A stretch of DNA of 64,000 nt from Heterodera schachtii (GCA_023374025.1 SIJG01000085.1:77773-141772); one strand, 5' to 3'. Positions 35,565 to 48,990 are shown, counted from the stretch's first letter. Numbers and translations: made by a program. Notes: generated by a model from the sequence alone, not told the origin.

Positions 35565-36278
35565 TAGGGTTGAGCCCCGACCCCTCGGGGAGCAAAATGT
35601 CGATGGCCGGGGACCATCGGGGGAACATGTCGGGGGTCGGGGCCCCGATCGGGTAGTGATCAACAAAATTTTTTAACGAAAAAACCATTTTTCTTTTTAA
35701 ATGCCCGTAAATCTTCCTTTTTTTCACTTTAATCATCTGATTCGAATTCATTCATTGGCGCTAGTAAAAGTGCATCCAATTTGGCATTTTATAACATTGC
35801 ATTCCGAGCCTCCCCCCAAAAAAATTTTCAGGAATCGTAATTCCGAGGGAAAAAATTTTAATCTCAAAAATTTACAATTTTAGCGGTGTGCTTTTCAAAA
35901 ACTTTTGGAAACTTGGGGTGGGGGATGTGGTCCGGCGGTGCAGATAGGCGCAGCCGGGAAAATTTTTTTGAGAATTTGTGCAATTTGTTTATCAGAAGAC
36001 ATTGCTCAAAAATTAAAATTTTTGCGATTTAGGATAATGTTTTATAAAAATTAGGAGTTTTGGAGGGCCGGCGGTGCCGATTTTAATGAATTTTTTAAGA
36101 AATTTGTTTAACATTTCAAGAAAAATTTCATATCTTTTCCCCCTTCGTCGTTGAATTAACTTTTAAATTTTACAACGTTCGGGGTCCTCGATTCCCCGAC
36201 TAAGTGTCGGGTGGTCGGGTCGGGGAATAGGCCCAAAAATGTCGGGGGCCGGGGGGCTCGGGATCGGGCTAAACTCTA
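35565..36278. mobile_element. hAT-like miniature element, motif CCCCGACC
   Basis: Begins TAGGGTTGAGCCCCGACCCC and ends ATCGGGCTAAACTCTA, with an exact 8-bp duplication AATGAATG (35557-35564, 36279-36286). Subterminal GTCGGGG/CCCCGAC repeats. Contains GC-rich cores near 35931-35955 and 36067-36080. Target-duplication evidence is strong; inverted ends are imperfect. Confidence 0.88.
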
Positions 36279-36322
36279 AATGAATGGACATTAAAAAATA
36301 AATAAAAATAGTGTATTATCAG

Positions 36323-36860
36323 TAGGGTGAGGATTTCTAGTTTTTTAACTATTTTTTCTGCGGCTTTATTTCGACGAGAAATGCACGAAAAAAAACCTTT
36401 TTAACTCGGAAATTCTTCGTTTTAACGCCACTATTCATCACTAGGAATCACTATTTTGGAGCTTTGCCACTAAAAAAAAATTATTTTGGAAGTTGGCCAC
36501 TAAAATAATTTTTTGCCTCTATTTTGGCGTTACGTCATTATTTTTGCCATTATTTTGACATTTTTGGAAAATTTCCCCAAAAAATGCAATAAAAAAACGA
36601 AAAATACACCCCAAGAATCGACCTAAAAAATTCAAAAAATACACCCCTAAGAATTGAAAAAATTTCACAAAATTTTTTTGTTCAATATTTGCTAAGAAAA
36701 TATTTGTAACGAGTGAATAAAATTATTTGCATTAATTTGAAATTATTTTCAAATGAAAAAACAGTCTATTTAAAAAATTACACCCCTAAATTTAGAACTT
36801 TTTCGCCACTATTTTTGTCACTATTTTAGCATTTTTTTTGTCACTATTTACGCCTTTGTA
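36323..36860. mobile_element. Motif-type miniature element, motif GCCACTATTTT, right end unclear
   Basis: Starts TAGGGTGAGGATTTCTAG. On the complementary strand it follows the backbone of 4850-5435 and 16204-16776, including TTCTTAGGGGTGTATTTTT and TTTCGTGCATTTC, but with ATAGTGGC where they have TAGGC or TAGTT. No matching right end or duplication was found, so it is probably truncated. Confidence 0.7.
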
Positions 36861-37357
36861 ATTGGGAGAGCAGTTCAGATTATTTTTGAGCATCTTATGA
36901 TTTACCAAATTTTTACTAAAAATGTCAAAACTAATGAGAAAATGAAAATAAAAATTATAGGAAATTTTCGGTGCTTTAATTGCTAAAAACAAAACTGACT
37001 TAGCCAATCAAAAATAATTTCATTTTTTATTGTAATTAATTCAAAAGTTCTGCCTTTCCTGATTTTTGTACAGATTTTTAAAATTAATCCGAAGGCAATA
37101 AATTCTAAGTTTTCTTCTTTTTATACAATTAATATTTCTTACAACTAAAATTTTTTTCCATAATAAATTGTAAAAATTAAAATCTTTAATTTTTGTTTCA
37201 TAATTCGTTTTCGTGAAAAATAAAATATTTTCATTTCGTTTTCTAAAATTATTTTTTTAATTCTCGCATAACCCCTTCTCCGAAAGCAAATAAAAAAAGA
37301 AATACTCTCCCTTTTTCTCAATTGTATTTGTGTTATTTCATTCTTCTACATAAATAA
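36861..37357. other. AT-rich DNA, nothing recognised
   Basis: No exon-like block or repeat end seen. Confidence 0.3.
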
Positions 37358-38436
37358 TAGAGATGCGCCGTGAATCACGGTCACGGTTACCGTGCACTTC
37401 ACGGGTTTTTTCACTCACGGTCACGATTCACGGTACCAATTCACGGTTATTCCGTGAAAAATTTACACTGGATAAAATCGAAAATTTACGAATTACATAT
37501 TGTTTTCATAGAGACATTTGATCATTTTTTGGGCAAAGTTTGCTGTGAAGCAGAGCAAAAATTTCAAAAATTTCCCCGCCGGCGCCTATCGGCACCGCCG
37601 ACCCCCTCCCCTATTCCTGAAACTTTTTTGAACAAAGTTAATTACCTATATGATGGAAAAACAAATAAAACGCAAAGTTTCAAGGATGACCCAATTTAAA
37701 TAAAAATTCACTAAATTTCTTTAAAAACTCGCTCGAAATAAAGTTATGGGCAAAAACAGTTAACAAATCCCAACAAATTTTCAAAAATTTCCACTAAAAT
37801 CCCTATTTTTTGAAATTGGGTAATATGTCTCATAAAATCATTTTAAAAAGGTCGGAAATCGATTTTGAACGCAAAATGATGAGAAAAATTCAAATTATAG
37901 GCGCGTGTGCCAATGCACGCTTCAGTACCCGATTTTTTTTTACTTGAAAAATGGCAAGCGCACCTATAGAAATTTGCAATTTTTCATCGTTTTTGTCTTT
38001 TGAAATTGATTAATGTTGCAAAATTCGCTCATTTTACGGACATATCTGTGTATAAATTGAACTCAAATTTTAGTTTTTCCCCGGCGGCGCCTATCGGCAC
38101 CGCCGGGCTCCAAAAGCGTATTCTTTTCATAAAAAATGCGTTAAATTCGCAAAATTTTGCCATTTTTTGACAAAACCTGTGCACAAATTGAATTTAAGTT
38201 TTGAAAATTTTTGTGGCGGCCTCTTTGGCGCCTATGGACCCCCTTTTCCTAAAATTTTTTTTGCAAAATTATACCACAAAAAAGACAGTGTAAAAACAAA
38301 AAATTCGCCGACAGGGAAAAACTAAACTCAAAAAATTCACGGTCACGAAAACCGTGAATTTCACGGGTTTTTGGATCACGGTCACGGTCACGATTCACGG
38401 TACCAATTCACGGGTTTTTCAGTCACGGCGCATCTA
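37358..38436. mobile_element. hAT-like miniature element, motif TCACGG
   Basis: Ends TAGAGATGCGCCGTGA and TCACGGCGCATCTA, with exact 8-bp duplication ATAAATAA (37350-37357, 38437-38444). Both ends carry many TCACGGT repeats. Interior has two GC-rich cores (37577-37601, 38083-38106) reading CGGCGCCTATCGGCACCGCC. Confidence 0.92.
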
Positions 38437-38805
38437 ATAAATAACCCATGTTGAAATGTAATGGATTTTAAAATTTCACATTTATTTCTGAGGCTCAAAA
38501 TTGGCCTTTTTGAATTTTTTCATGACCAAAATTTCCCCGGCGTATTTTAACTTTTAAAAACAAATTCTGACCAATTAATTAAAAAATAATACGAATTTAT
38601 TCTCGTTTGTCCTTAGGATATGCATTTAATAATCACTTATTTGTTATTATAATTAATGTGAAAAATTTATGTTTTGGATGAAACATTCATTCATTTTTAA
38701 TTTCCTGGTTTTTATTAATCAATCCAAGCAATAAATTCTCTTTTTTAATAAATAATTCATAAAAATAAAAATTTCCTTATTTTTCAATTGCAATTGCCAA
38801 TTGAA

Positions 38806-39474
38806 ATGAAATTATGTATTTTATTATTTTTATTTTTCATTACCCTAATTGATCAAATTGGAACCGTAGAGAAAAAACTGCAACAAAAGTCATTTGATGA
38901 AATATTTGGAGAAAAATGGTAAGAAAATGAAGGAAAATTGGAATAAAAAAGAGAAATAATCGGAAAATATTATAAATAAAAGAAAAAATTAAGCAAAAAG
39001 GAAGAAAATATTCAACAAATGAATGGAGCAAAATTGAAAGAAAAATAGCGAAAAAATTAGGGACAAATCGCCAATATCTTTATGAATGGATTAAAGGATT
39101 AGGGCTTAAGCAACTAAGATGTTACAAATCCAAAACTGATGAAGAAAAATTAGAAAATGTTCAAAAATTTATTGAAATGACAAATGAATATAAGCAAAAT
39201 GGAAAATATTCAAGAAAAGAATGGCACCAAAATTATGCCGAAATTTGCAAGAAAGTCGGAGTTAGCCATGCCATAATTAAATTATGGAAGAAACAATTTG
39301 GCATTCGTTGTGAAACAATAACGGAGAAAGAAAAAATGGAGAAAATGAAAATTTATTGGCAAATAAAAAGAGAAAATCCGAAAAATGAGTGACAAAGAAA
39401 TTGCAAAAATACTGAAAATTAATAGAAATAATATTTGTAAATGGAAGAAAAAATTTGGAGATGAATGGTTCTAA
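38806..39474 (+). pseudogene. Secreted helix-turn-helix family member (copy A), broken
   Basis: Starts MKLCILLFLFFITLIDQIG, a good signal peptide, then KSFDEIFGEKW shared with copy B at 60341. An in-frame stop follows and further stops break the Lys/Glu-rich linker. Three helix-turn-helix units follow: EWSKIERKIAKKLGTNRQYL (39030-39110), AEICKKVGVSHAIIKLWKK (39236-39295) and, one frame further, MSDKEIAKILKINRNNICKW to the stop at 39474. The repeat design resembles transposase or CENP-B-type helix-turn-helix domains. The damage is real unless unusual introns remove it. Confidence 0.75.
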
Positions 39475-41055
39475 GAACAGAAGATGAGAATATTTTGAAG
39501 CTTTTCAATTTGTAAAATTTTCATAATTTTACAAATTCTTTTTTCTATATTTAAAAAATTTGCATTATCTCATTTTTTAATTGACAATTTTTTATGAGAT
39601 TATCTGACACTTGTCATTTTAATGGCACTTTTAAAACAAATGTATTAAATTCATTCACTTCGGCCGATATACGATCAGCAGGCAAATTGTACCTTACCCC
39701 TATTTTGGGGTGGTTTTTTCTTTACGACTGTATTATAAAAAAAGTGTCTTAATTGTGGCCAAAAATTCTTGGAAAAACCCCACTTACAATTAGCTATCTT
39801 TTGATACCAATCAAAAGGTCTTTTACAGCAATTTGATTCGTAAATATATGACCATCACTGTATATATTTGTAACGTTTTTCTTCTAAAAGAGAATTTGAG
39901 AGCTCTAAATTCTTCTCCGAATTTTGTCATACATACTAATTAGGTATTTTTCTTTATTTTTACATTTTTTTTTCCTTTTTTCATATAATTATTTATTTAA
40001 AATTTGGAATACATTTTTTGATAAGTTGGTATGCGCCATAAAACCTTTAGACTTCATTAATGGAGGGGAATTAAACATCAAAATGCACGAAATATTTTAT
40101 TACAACAGTTTTTCGGATGGGGTTTAAAAAAGAGTTTCAATCATTCATAAAAACCTGATAATTCCCGACTATTTTGCATTTAAGTTAACAAATTTCCTCA
40201 AATAATTTTTAGGGAAAAAGCGCACCGCAAAACCCCGATATGAAAAGTGAAAAAGTTGTCGTCGCCAATTGCGTCAAAATCGCTAAATCTGCCTTTTTAG
40301 TGAAAACTGTTAAAAAATCATTACGAAATTTCCAAAAGGCACCGCCGGGCCCCCACATTGGGATAAAATTCACCTTTTTTAAATTACGTGTTGATGAATT
40401 TTAATGTGAACCTTGGATTTCACAAATTTTCAACGTTATGCACTTGGCAATTGGCATGCTGAACTTGGAAAGAGAGTGTTGGACGATCCCAGGCCCTGGA
40501 ATTTTATTTACATATTTTTACATAGTTCGGGGTTTTATTCATATTTGGTACATAGTTTGGACTTTTTCGCACTTTTTCATGCATATTTTGCAATTATTGA
40601 GGCTTTTTTACGCAAATTTTGGAAATGCATAAAAATTTGAAATTTCGCAATGTTTCGTACATATTTTCATTTTTTACATATTTGAAGATTTGAAAATTTG
40701 TTTATCGAATTTCTTAAGAAACTAAAAAATTTAAAAAAAGAGATTCCAAAATTAATTTTAAAGCAACGCAAACGTTATTTTAGGATAATTCAGGTCCTTT
40801 TTATGGGCATTCAACATTGGAAAAAGCAATTTGGAGATGAATAAAGAATGATTTAGAAGTGCACCATTTGGTTTCAAAGCACGATTTATTATTAAAAATT
40901 TCGGTTGCTTTTGAGCTAAATTACGAATATTTTGTCTAAAATTTTCATTTGATTGTTTTTATATAACGAGTCAGCATCCAATACAGAAAGATGATCTGCT
41001 TCAGAAATGAAATGAACAAAAAACGCGTTTTTATTTAGTTTGAAATTCGAGTATA
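39475..41055. other. No gene recognised; repeat fragments
   Basis: 40335-40360 is a partial GC-rich core (GGCACCGCCGGGCCCCC). 40490-40690 is TACATATTT-rich, like the element at 4697. 40800-40845 ends HWKKQFGDE-stop, a tail of the helix-turn-helix family. Confidence 0.4.
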
Positions 41056-41500
41056 TTATAATATAGACGAAAGAAAAATAAATAAAAATTTTGACAAAAA
41101 GTCGAAAAAGAAATTAATAAATGAAAATTTTTTTATGTATCCTTTGGAAAAATTAACGGCTATTTGATTATTTATCGTTTTAAATAGCGCTAAAGCATCT
41201 TTTTTCGCATGGAATTCTTCGCAAAATTGTTTTTTCAATTTAAAAATGCAAGTTCTGTGAATTTTCAATGTTTTTGCAATAATTTCATCACTCACTTTAT
41301 TTGGCTATAATTTTCATTTTTTCCATTTTTTCTTTCTCCGTTATAAATTTACTCATTCCAAATTGTTTAATCCATCTCATAATTATGTTCCACTGCTAAC
41401 TCCAATTTTTATACAAATTTCGGCATAATTTGGTTCCATTCTTTTGCTGAATATTTTCCTTTTTGCTTATAATCATTTTTCATTTCAATGATTTTTGCAT
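41056..41500 (-). pseudogene. Helix-turn-helix family relic (copy E)
   Basis: Minus strand: a second unit in pieces (NYAEICIKIGVS near 41400-41450, then a KEKMEKMKI-like linker) and a third unit MSDEIIAKTLKIHRTCIFKL at 41230-41295. Frames are broken between them. Confidence 0.65.
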
Positions 41501-43392
41501 ATTTCAATTTTCTGTTCAACAGTTTTTGGGTGGCCGAACGATTCGTCACTGAAATAAAATAAAGAATTTTAAAAAGGAAAAAGTAAATAAATTTTTAAAA
41601 ATAATATATATAATATTTAAAAATATCTGTCTAAATATTTAAAAAATATCAGTCTTTTTTAAACAATTACTTTCTGATTAGTAGGCCGATTAATTTGTTA
41701 TAGAAATTGGTTCGATCATGGGAATAACCTTTAACGCTCCCCCGGGTTTTGTGGTTATTTGTGGGTCATTTCAGATATTTGGCTAATGTTGAGTAACGGA
41801 AGTGTGTAAAGTTTAGTGACGAGAAATTTTGAGGGATGGCGTAATATTTAAGGAGTGCTTCTTGAACCTAACCCAGTATTAAGTATTTTGATAAGCGAAT
41901 GGTTACAGAATTTGAACGCTGACAGCACATTGTTGCCGATTACTATAATGTACCGGTCAACGGAATTAGGGGAAAAGGCCTTAAGAGAAAGTCCATTTAT
42001 CTGCAACACAACAATTTGTAACAACTCTTTGCTGGATTCAACAAACCTGCGGGACAAGACCCATTGAAAATTTATTCAAAAAACAAATTTTCGAACGCCC
42101 ATATCTTTTTTCGAACTCATAAAAGCGGTTAGCATTTGCTTTAAAAAAAAATTTCTTTGATTTTCTGAAACAAGAGAAGTCCGGCGATGTCGACGGAATA
42201 AATTTGAAATTTTATTATTTTTTAACATTTTTGCCAAAAAAATCCTAATTCTATGGCTTTTTTTGAAAAAATAGCGAAATTTTTTTGAAAAATTTGGGTG
42301 ATGGAGGGCTTGGAGAAGGAGGTACCAATAAGGGAAACTAAAACCTTTCATTAAAAATACTAAAACCAAAACTTTTCATCAAAAATAATATCTTCCAAAA
42401 CGGAACAGACGAATACCAACCGCATTTGCCATTAAAGAATAAAAATTAAAAATATTTTCAAAACCGAACCTAAATATAAAAATTCAATTTTATCTAAAAA
42501 AATCCACTACAACCAAATTTTTGAAAGTACATGCACAATAAATGAGCGAGAGGAATTCGAGCAGGAAATAGAGGATAATTAACATACGAGACATGTTTGT
42601 TAAATTGGATTCGGATTGATTACAAAAAACTAAAATCTCAGCTCGATCGGTTCACGGTTTTTTGCCGGCGAGCCCGCAACTCGTGTTAGTGCCAAGTACG
42701 AAGCCCGTGCCTGTGTATGTGAAAAATTCAGGTCTTTAGTTGAAACAAATAAAAATAAATTAGAAGAAAATTTTGAGAAAAAATGACTTAATAATATGTT
42801 GTTATAATAACGCCTATGTTAGTATTTCACCTGCAGAGTGCCAACTGCGTGTAAAATCGAAAATCCTTGACTGAATTTAAAATCAATAAATATAATCGGC
42901 TTTTCTTTTTAAGCGGAAACAAACGGCGCACACTGCTAATAAGTCTAATTCAACATTCTATATTTTTATAATTAACTTATTTTAAATATTTTGATTTTTT
43001 CTACATAAAATTTCGTCATTAATATTTTTAATGTTTTATATGATAAGCTTTTATTTTTGTTTTTGTTTTTGTTATTGATTACGCCTTCTTCATTAATTCA
43101 CATTTTTAAGCCACATAATTTTCCTGTAATTTTATTTTTGCACGTCATAATATTTATTCATTGGAATATTTTTTTATAATTCTTCAGATTAAATATTTTC
43201 ATGACATCATTCAAAGCCATAATATATATAATATATATAAATTAATATTATTTTTTTTGAATTCATTGGTGCCTTAATTACAAAAGCATTCTTTCACCTT
43301 TTCTTACTTATTTTAAAAATCACTAAATTGTATTACGCACAGATATTTAAAAAATAATTACTTTTTCGAAGGTTCTTTTTCAATTAAGGAAA
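41501..43392. other. No gene recognised
   Basis: AT-rich. Two opposed open frames at 41848-42067 overlap each other and have no splice context or family resemblance. Nothing else supported. Confidence 0.3.
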
Positions 43393-46300
43393 ATGATAGT
43401 TAATTTCATTTATTTGTTTTTTATTTTCGAATTTTGGACGACATTTGTGCAAATGCACCCATCGCATGAAAATTCATCTGCAAAACAGGGACCAATTCAA
43501 CTGATTAATGAACCCAAAATGGAACAAAAAAGTCAAGAGCAAAATTAAATGGAAAATGAAAATAAAAATACAAAAAATAAATTTAATTTTATAGAAATGA
43601 GCGAAGAATCCTTAAAAGTTGAAGCGCAAATTGAGAAATCAAATGGAAAGAAGCCAATGGCAGAAAAATCAGCAGATTATTTTGTAGTAAAAAATAAAAT
43701 AATATTTAAATGATTAATTCAAATTAAAAATGCAATTAAAAAAGTTTAGATACTTAAAAAATTAATAATAAATTAAAAAATTAATTAAATTTTTAGCTCT
43801 CTGATGACGAATATGAAACGGCAAATGAAAGTGGTAAACAAAATTTTTCCGTAAATTCTTCAAATATTTTTAAAGATTCGAGTGGTCCATTGGTCGAAAT
43901 TCCTTTATCGGATGATGAACACTCAATTAATGTTGAAGGTAGGGCTGAATTAAAGAAATTTTTATTAACTAATTTAAAATAAATTATAGCCGATGAACGA
44001 CAAACCAAAACCGAAGAAGAAATGTCCACAGAAAAAGCAAAGGGCAAAAGTTAGTTTACAAAATTAAAAAGTGAAAAATTAAATTATTTTCTAACATAAT
44101 GACATTTAGTTGTGAAATCGAAATACCCATTTGGGATATTTGGAAAAATGAAGATTTGCATTTTAAACAAATTTTGGCACACTAAAAAATGGACAAATTT
44201 TGTAAAAAAAGATTTTCATCATTTAGCCCCAAAGCAAACAAATTAGAATTTAATTTCAGCGGCGCAAAATGATGTTGGAGCTGAAGAAAGAAAGGGAATT
44301 TTGGGCAATTTTCCTTCGCCTGCGGCGATTTTTTCGCAGTTCAGAAAGTCATTTTATGGCGGCAGCAGCTCATCAGACGAAAATGAGACTAATAACACGG
44401 AAAAGCATGCGAGTTCATCAAGTAATTATCGCTAATAAGGGCAGGGCAGGACAGGGCTCCAGTACTTGGCTGCTCCCAAGAACAAAATCCTTGAGTTGTA
44501 AAAATTAGCGCAATTTTGGGTAAGTGTAACTGGAGATGAAACGAAGTCTAATGAAATTGAGTTCTTGAAAAAAAGATTCAATTTTAAATTTTGATTTTTT
44601 TAAAATAAATATTTTAAAACTGATTTTTAAAAAAGTATTATGGATTAGATAATTTTTTTTTGTAATTACGGATGAGTATGTAAATGTAATCCAGTTGCAT
44701 CTTTTTGGCACTTATTTTGGACCAAATCGCTTGACTTTGCATAATGCTAAATTATCCTATTTTTATCCTGCAGATTATTAACCAACGAATTTAAATTTTC
44801 ATTTTTTGAATTTTTTTATCCCTTGGAAAAAAGTATAATTTTGATTAATAGAACTGGCAAAAATATTACAAAAAGTGGTCAAAATGTAGAAAAATATGTA
44901 AGAAAAATGCCAAAATATGTAAAAAAAATTTATGGTTATTTTTGGAAAAAAATTCTTCGTAAAAGGTGAAATAGCCACAAAATGCCACAAAAATGACCTA
45001 AATAGGATTAGAAGAACCTTTTGTATATTTAAAAATTAATTTTTGGTATCTCTTTTTTTTGAAAAACCCCGATTGTTTAAGGGTAGTTTTCAAAAAAAAA
45101 AACATTTTCTTAAGGCGCTCCAGCAACAAGAATTTTGAAAGAAAGAAAAGAAGCGAATAAGCAAAATTCGACCAAATTGACGCAAATTGAAGCAACGGAA
45201 GAAAATTGGGACAATTTATTTTTGGAAAGAAAAACAAAATGGAACTGCCCTGAAAAGGCGAACGACGGACAAAGGTGGACAGAAAAATAACTTATAAAAT
45301 TATGAATTAAAATATAAAATGGACGAAAAAGGGATTAATCCGACGGATTTTTTTTTTTGGCATTTTTTGGAGTTTCATTTAATTTGACCTTTTTTAAAGT
45401 AATCATCCATCGCTACAAAGTAATGATGCATCTTCTGGACAAATGCCGGAAAATTGTAACTTACTACGGTTTGCTAACAATGCATTGCGAAAATACTTGC
45501 TCTACCTTAAAGCGAATAAGAAATTTTTAGAAGAAAACAGAGGTTTGTCCAAATTGGCCATGGAAAATACGTCAGTGATACCGTATTATTCGAAGTCAAG
45601 ATACTGTAATTGGGAAGTTGGCTCAGAGTCCATTAATTCACTTTTTTTAAGTCAAACATTTATTTTAAAAATTATCAAGATGCTAAAAGCTGCAGTACTG
45701 TAATGAAATCCGTCCATCGTCAATGCATGCTTAAAAAATAATTACAGTGTCTTAGGCTGTACTTTTCGTCGTAAAACAGAGATAATCGTTTCAAAAACAA
45801 AAATTCTGCTTTACATTGTCACTGCTATAAATGCTCAATTTTAAGATAATCATGGAGTGGAACGAAAAATTAAGGCGGAAGACGGTGAGATTAGCAAAAT
45901 ATTTTCATTAAAGATGAAATACATTTGATTATCAATTTAAATCAATCTATTATTAAAGCACTAACCAAAACAAAAACATAAAAAATGAAAAAATATAAAT
46001 CAAATAGGTACGATAGCAAAATTTAAAAGTGCCATGTGAATTTTAGAAAAATTGCTTTTTCCTTAATTTTAAAAAGAAATTCCAAAAATCCTATTTATTT
46101 AATGAATTTAGAGAAATATTTAAATTCAGATTTGTTGAAAAAATTGGCATTGAAGCCATCATTTTTGCGTTTATTATCAAATTCGGAAAACAATTTGTCA
46201 GTGATTAAAATTGTTCTACTGAAGGGATTCAAACACTTCAATTTACAAATAGAAAACCGTGGAGAAAATGCATTCAAAATAATTACGGGAAAATTTGTAA

Positions 46301-48198
46301 ATTTTGAAAATTGTGCTAAAGTGATGAAGTTGAGCAAAGCATTTCAAAAAAAGAAGTCATTGGAATGTAAAGCTAAACATTTTTAATTTTCTTAAAATTT
46401 AATAACCATTTACAATTGGGAAAATTTTTTAAAGTTGAAAATTTAGGTTATTTTTTCCAATTTTTAGTATTTGATTTGATTTTTTCAAAAAAGATTTAAG
46501 TTTAAAAAATAATTTTTAAAACTGTCAGTCAAATTCGGCCTGAGCCATTTGTAAATTTGCCAAAATTTACATTCACTATCATAAATTTGCTGAATTTACT
46601 GAGAAAAATTATAAAAAGAAATATTTAATTTACAAACATTTGTATTTATATTTATTTGACTCATTTTAAGTGCCAATTGATGATACAATGAACAGATACC
46701 GTAAAGCATTAGGAAAAATCAAAACCAAAATGGAAGAGGACGATGATTACTGTATAAAGTGCAAAATTCCTACAGTCGATGAAATTATGAACGGAAAAGA
46801 ATCAAAACTTAAGGACCGTTTCGAAAATGCATTCCAAAAAGCTGCCAGGAAAGCCAAGAAAATAGGTAAATTGAATTATTAATTTTAAAATATTATTTTA
46901 TATTAATTGTTAAAACTTTAGAAAAGAAGGCTCAAGAACTTTGGAAAGGTATTTTATTTTATTAACAATTTAATAAATTAGGACAAAAACAAAGCATAAA
47001 ATGCCTCATGATTTTTGCCATTTGTCGGAGGCGTACTTATATTTTCTTCAACATTTATGAGTTTCATTTTTACTTATTGGAAAATTTTAAATTTTTCGAG
47101 ATTTTGTGAGATTAAATAAATAAAATTTTTCAAAAACAAATTGGGAAAAATACCAATAATAATATATTGGCGTTTAAAATTGAAAATGAAAAAAAAAACA
47201 AGGAAATTACTATAAGTCATGGATAATAATTCATACCCTTGTCCGGATATATCCCTGGTATCTTTAGCACTTCCGTATCCATCAGCGGCTACACCCGGAT
47301 TATCCGTGTTTTAATTTTGAAATTTTTTAAAAATTAAACTTGCATTAATTTTCGGAAACAAATAAATACCAATTTTGTACATTTAGAATACCATTCAGCG
47401 TATGAGTCATTTTCATAATTTTTTGTTTTCAAGTTAGCTTAACTATTAAACATAATTAAATTTAATGTCAACAAATTTCCTACCCTTTTTTCAACAAATC
47501 GACTCTCTAATTATGGCAATTTTTAATAAAAAAAAAAAAAATTATACATTTCAAAATTAAGATGAGAAAACAAAACAGATGTGGAATGGTAATGTTTTAT
47601 TTTTGATTATGAATACTTAAAAAAATTTTCCCCAATAAATCAGCAGATGTGAAAGCGATGAAGCTGGGTAATGATGATGTGGAAACAGAAAATTTTAAAA
47701 TTTATTATAATAAATAGGGCAGCAATTTTTTTGTTTTTGTAATTTTTATCAGACGAAAATTCCCATAATTTTCACTGCATCTATCGGCTCGCTTGTCATT
47801 TTTGGACAGAACTTTAACAAACTCCATTTAAATTTTAAAAATTTCTCCCGGCGGCGCCTATCACACCGGGCCCCCTTCCCCAAAAGTTTTTTCAAAAAAG
47901 CGCCAGCGGAAAAATGTGAAAATGTGAAAGTAAAAAAAAACCGTCAATTAACTGAAAATGTTATATAAATTTTTCGGCAGCAATTTTCTAGTAATTTTAG
48001 AAGTCCAGGAACATGCAGCCCTATTTACAAATAAAAAATCAAAAGTATTTTTTTAATCACATAAAAATTCAGATGAAAAAATGGTAAAGAAGCTGTGGAA
48101 TGGTAAATAATTCGAATAGATTTATTAATTTATTTACTCCAAATTTAGATCAGAAGGTAGAAAAATTAAAAATATGGAAGAAGAAAAACAAAAACTGA
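43393..48198 (+). CDS. Predicted secreted acidic protein with terminal micro-exon array, 13 exons, ~471 aa
   Basis: Starts MIVNFIYLFFIFEFW, a signal peptide probably cleaved before MHPSHEN. Exons: 43393-43531, 43595-43686, 43797-43938, 43990-44049, 44260-44421, 45124-45274, 46047-46366, 46671-46865, then micro-exons 46922-46948 (27), 47562-47588 (27), 47647-47667 (21; or 24 from 47644), 48073-48102 (30) and last 48149-48198. All phases chain; most junctions are phase 1. The early part is Ser/Glu/Asp-rich (LSDDEYETANES, PLVEIPLSDDEHSINVE), the middle is Lys-rich. Each micro-exon encodes one copy of a (D/E)xKxxx(L/M)WxG-like unit: EKKAQELWKG, DEKTKQMWNG, DVKAMKLG, DEKMVKKLWNG, DQKVEKLKIW. The first donor (GTCAAG) and the exon-6 donor (GTGGAC, alternative stop at 45292) are the weakest points, so it could be two genes. 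No family recognised; a secreted effector is a reasonable guess. Confidence 0.6.
47715..48023. mobile_element. hAT-like miniature element in a micro-exon intron
   Basis: Begins TAGGGCAGCAATTTTT and ends CATGCAGCCCTA, with a degenerate GC-rich core at 47848-47875. The flanking 8-mers do not match, so the boundaries are tentative. It lies between micro-exons 47647-47667 and 48073-48102. Confidence 0.5.
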
Positions 48199-48394
48199 TG
48201 GATTAACCGATATTTGTTGAATCGTGGAGCTTCTGAATTTTGTCTAATTTATCCATTCTTTTCCATTTTCATTTTCATTATAGTTTACTTTGTTAGAACA
48301 ACACAATTGAATACCTTTACTATTTTTAATAAAAAATAAACGTGGACTTGGGTTTAAAAAAGGCTTTTAAATACATAACTATGATTATTCTGCG

Positions 48395-48990
48395 TTTAAT
48401 AAAAAGAAAACCTATTTATCTACAGTTTGCGGAGTGGAAATTTGTAATAAAATAGAGCAGAAATTGTCGCTGACAGCGAGTAAAACACGCTTCAACAAAT
48501 CAGAAACAATAATTAAATTAAGAACAAAAATAAGAGCGAAAATAAAATATAAAAATCTTATATCTTTATTATGGAAAAAATAATTCTTAAATTAAATGAA
48601 TTAAAAATAAAAGTGCGTGCTCAGGAAAAATCTTACTGGTAAATGTGGGAACCAAAATAATGATCCTGTATTTTGTTTATAATTCTGAAAATAGGTCGTG
48701 AATTGCCAATGTTATTTATTAGTAATGTCTAGCGAAAATCACAAATTTCTCACTTGTTTGGCTAATTTTATAATTTGTTGCAATTGCGATCCATTCGTTG
48801 TGGGGAACAAAAATAAACCGGATTTATGGCATTTACATTTGAAGAAATTCCTGATTCTAATTTATTTATCAGCGATTTCTAATGCGAAAAGCTGAAATTA
48901 ATAAAAAAAGAAAACCTATTTAACTTCAGTTTGCCGAGAAAAATCCAATAACGACAGAAGGAAATTTGTAATAAAATAGAGCAGAAATGG
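48395..48990. repeat. Direct repeat pair downstream of the micro-exon gene
   Basis: 48398-48475 and 48900-48990 share AGAAAACCTATTTA, CAGTTTGC and GGAAATTTGTAATAAAATAG, followed by AGCAGAAAT. The sequence between them has a small frame at 48698-48895 with a Cys-rich patch (FIICCNCDPF) but no supported gene structure. Confidence 0.6.
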
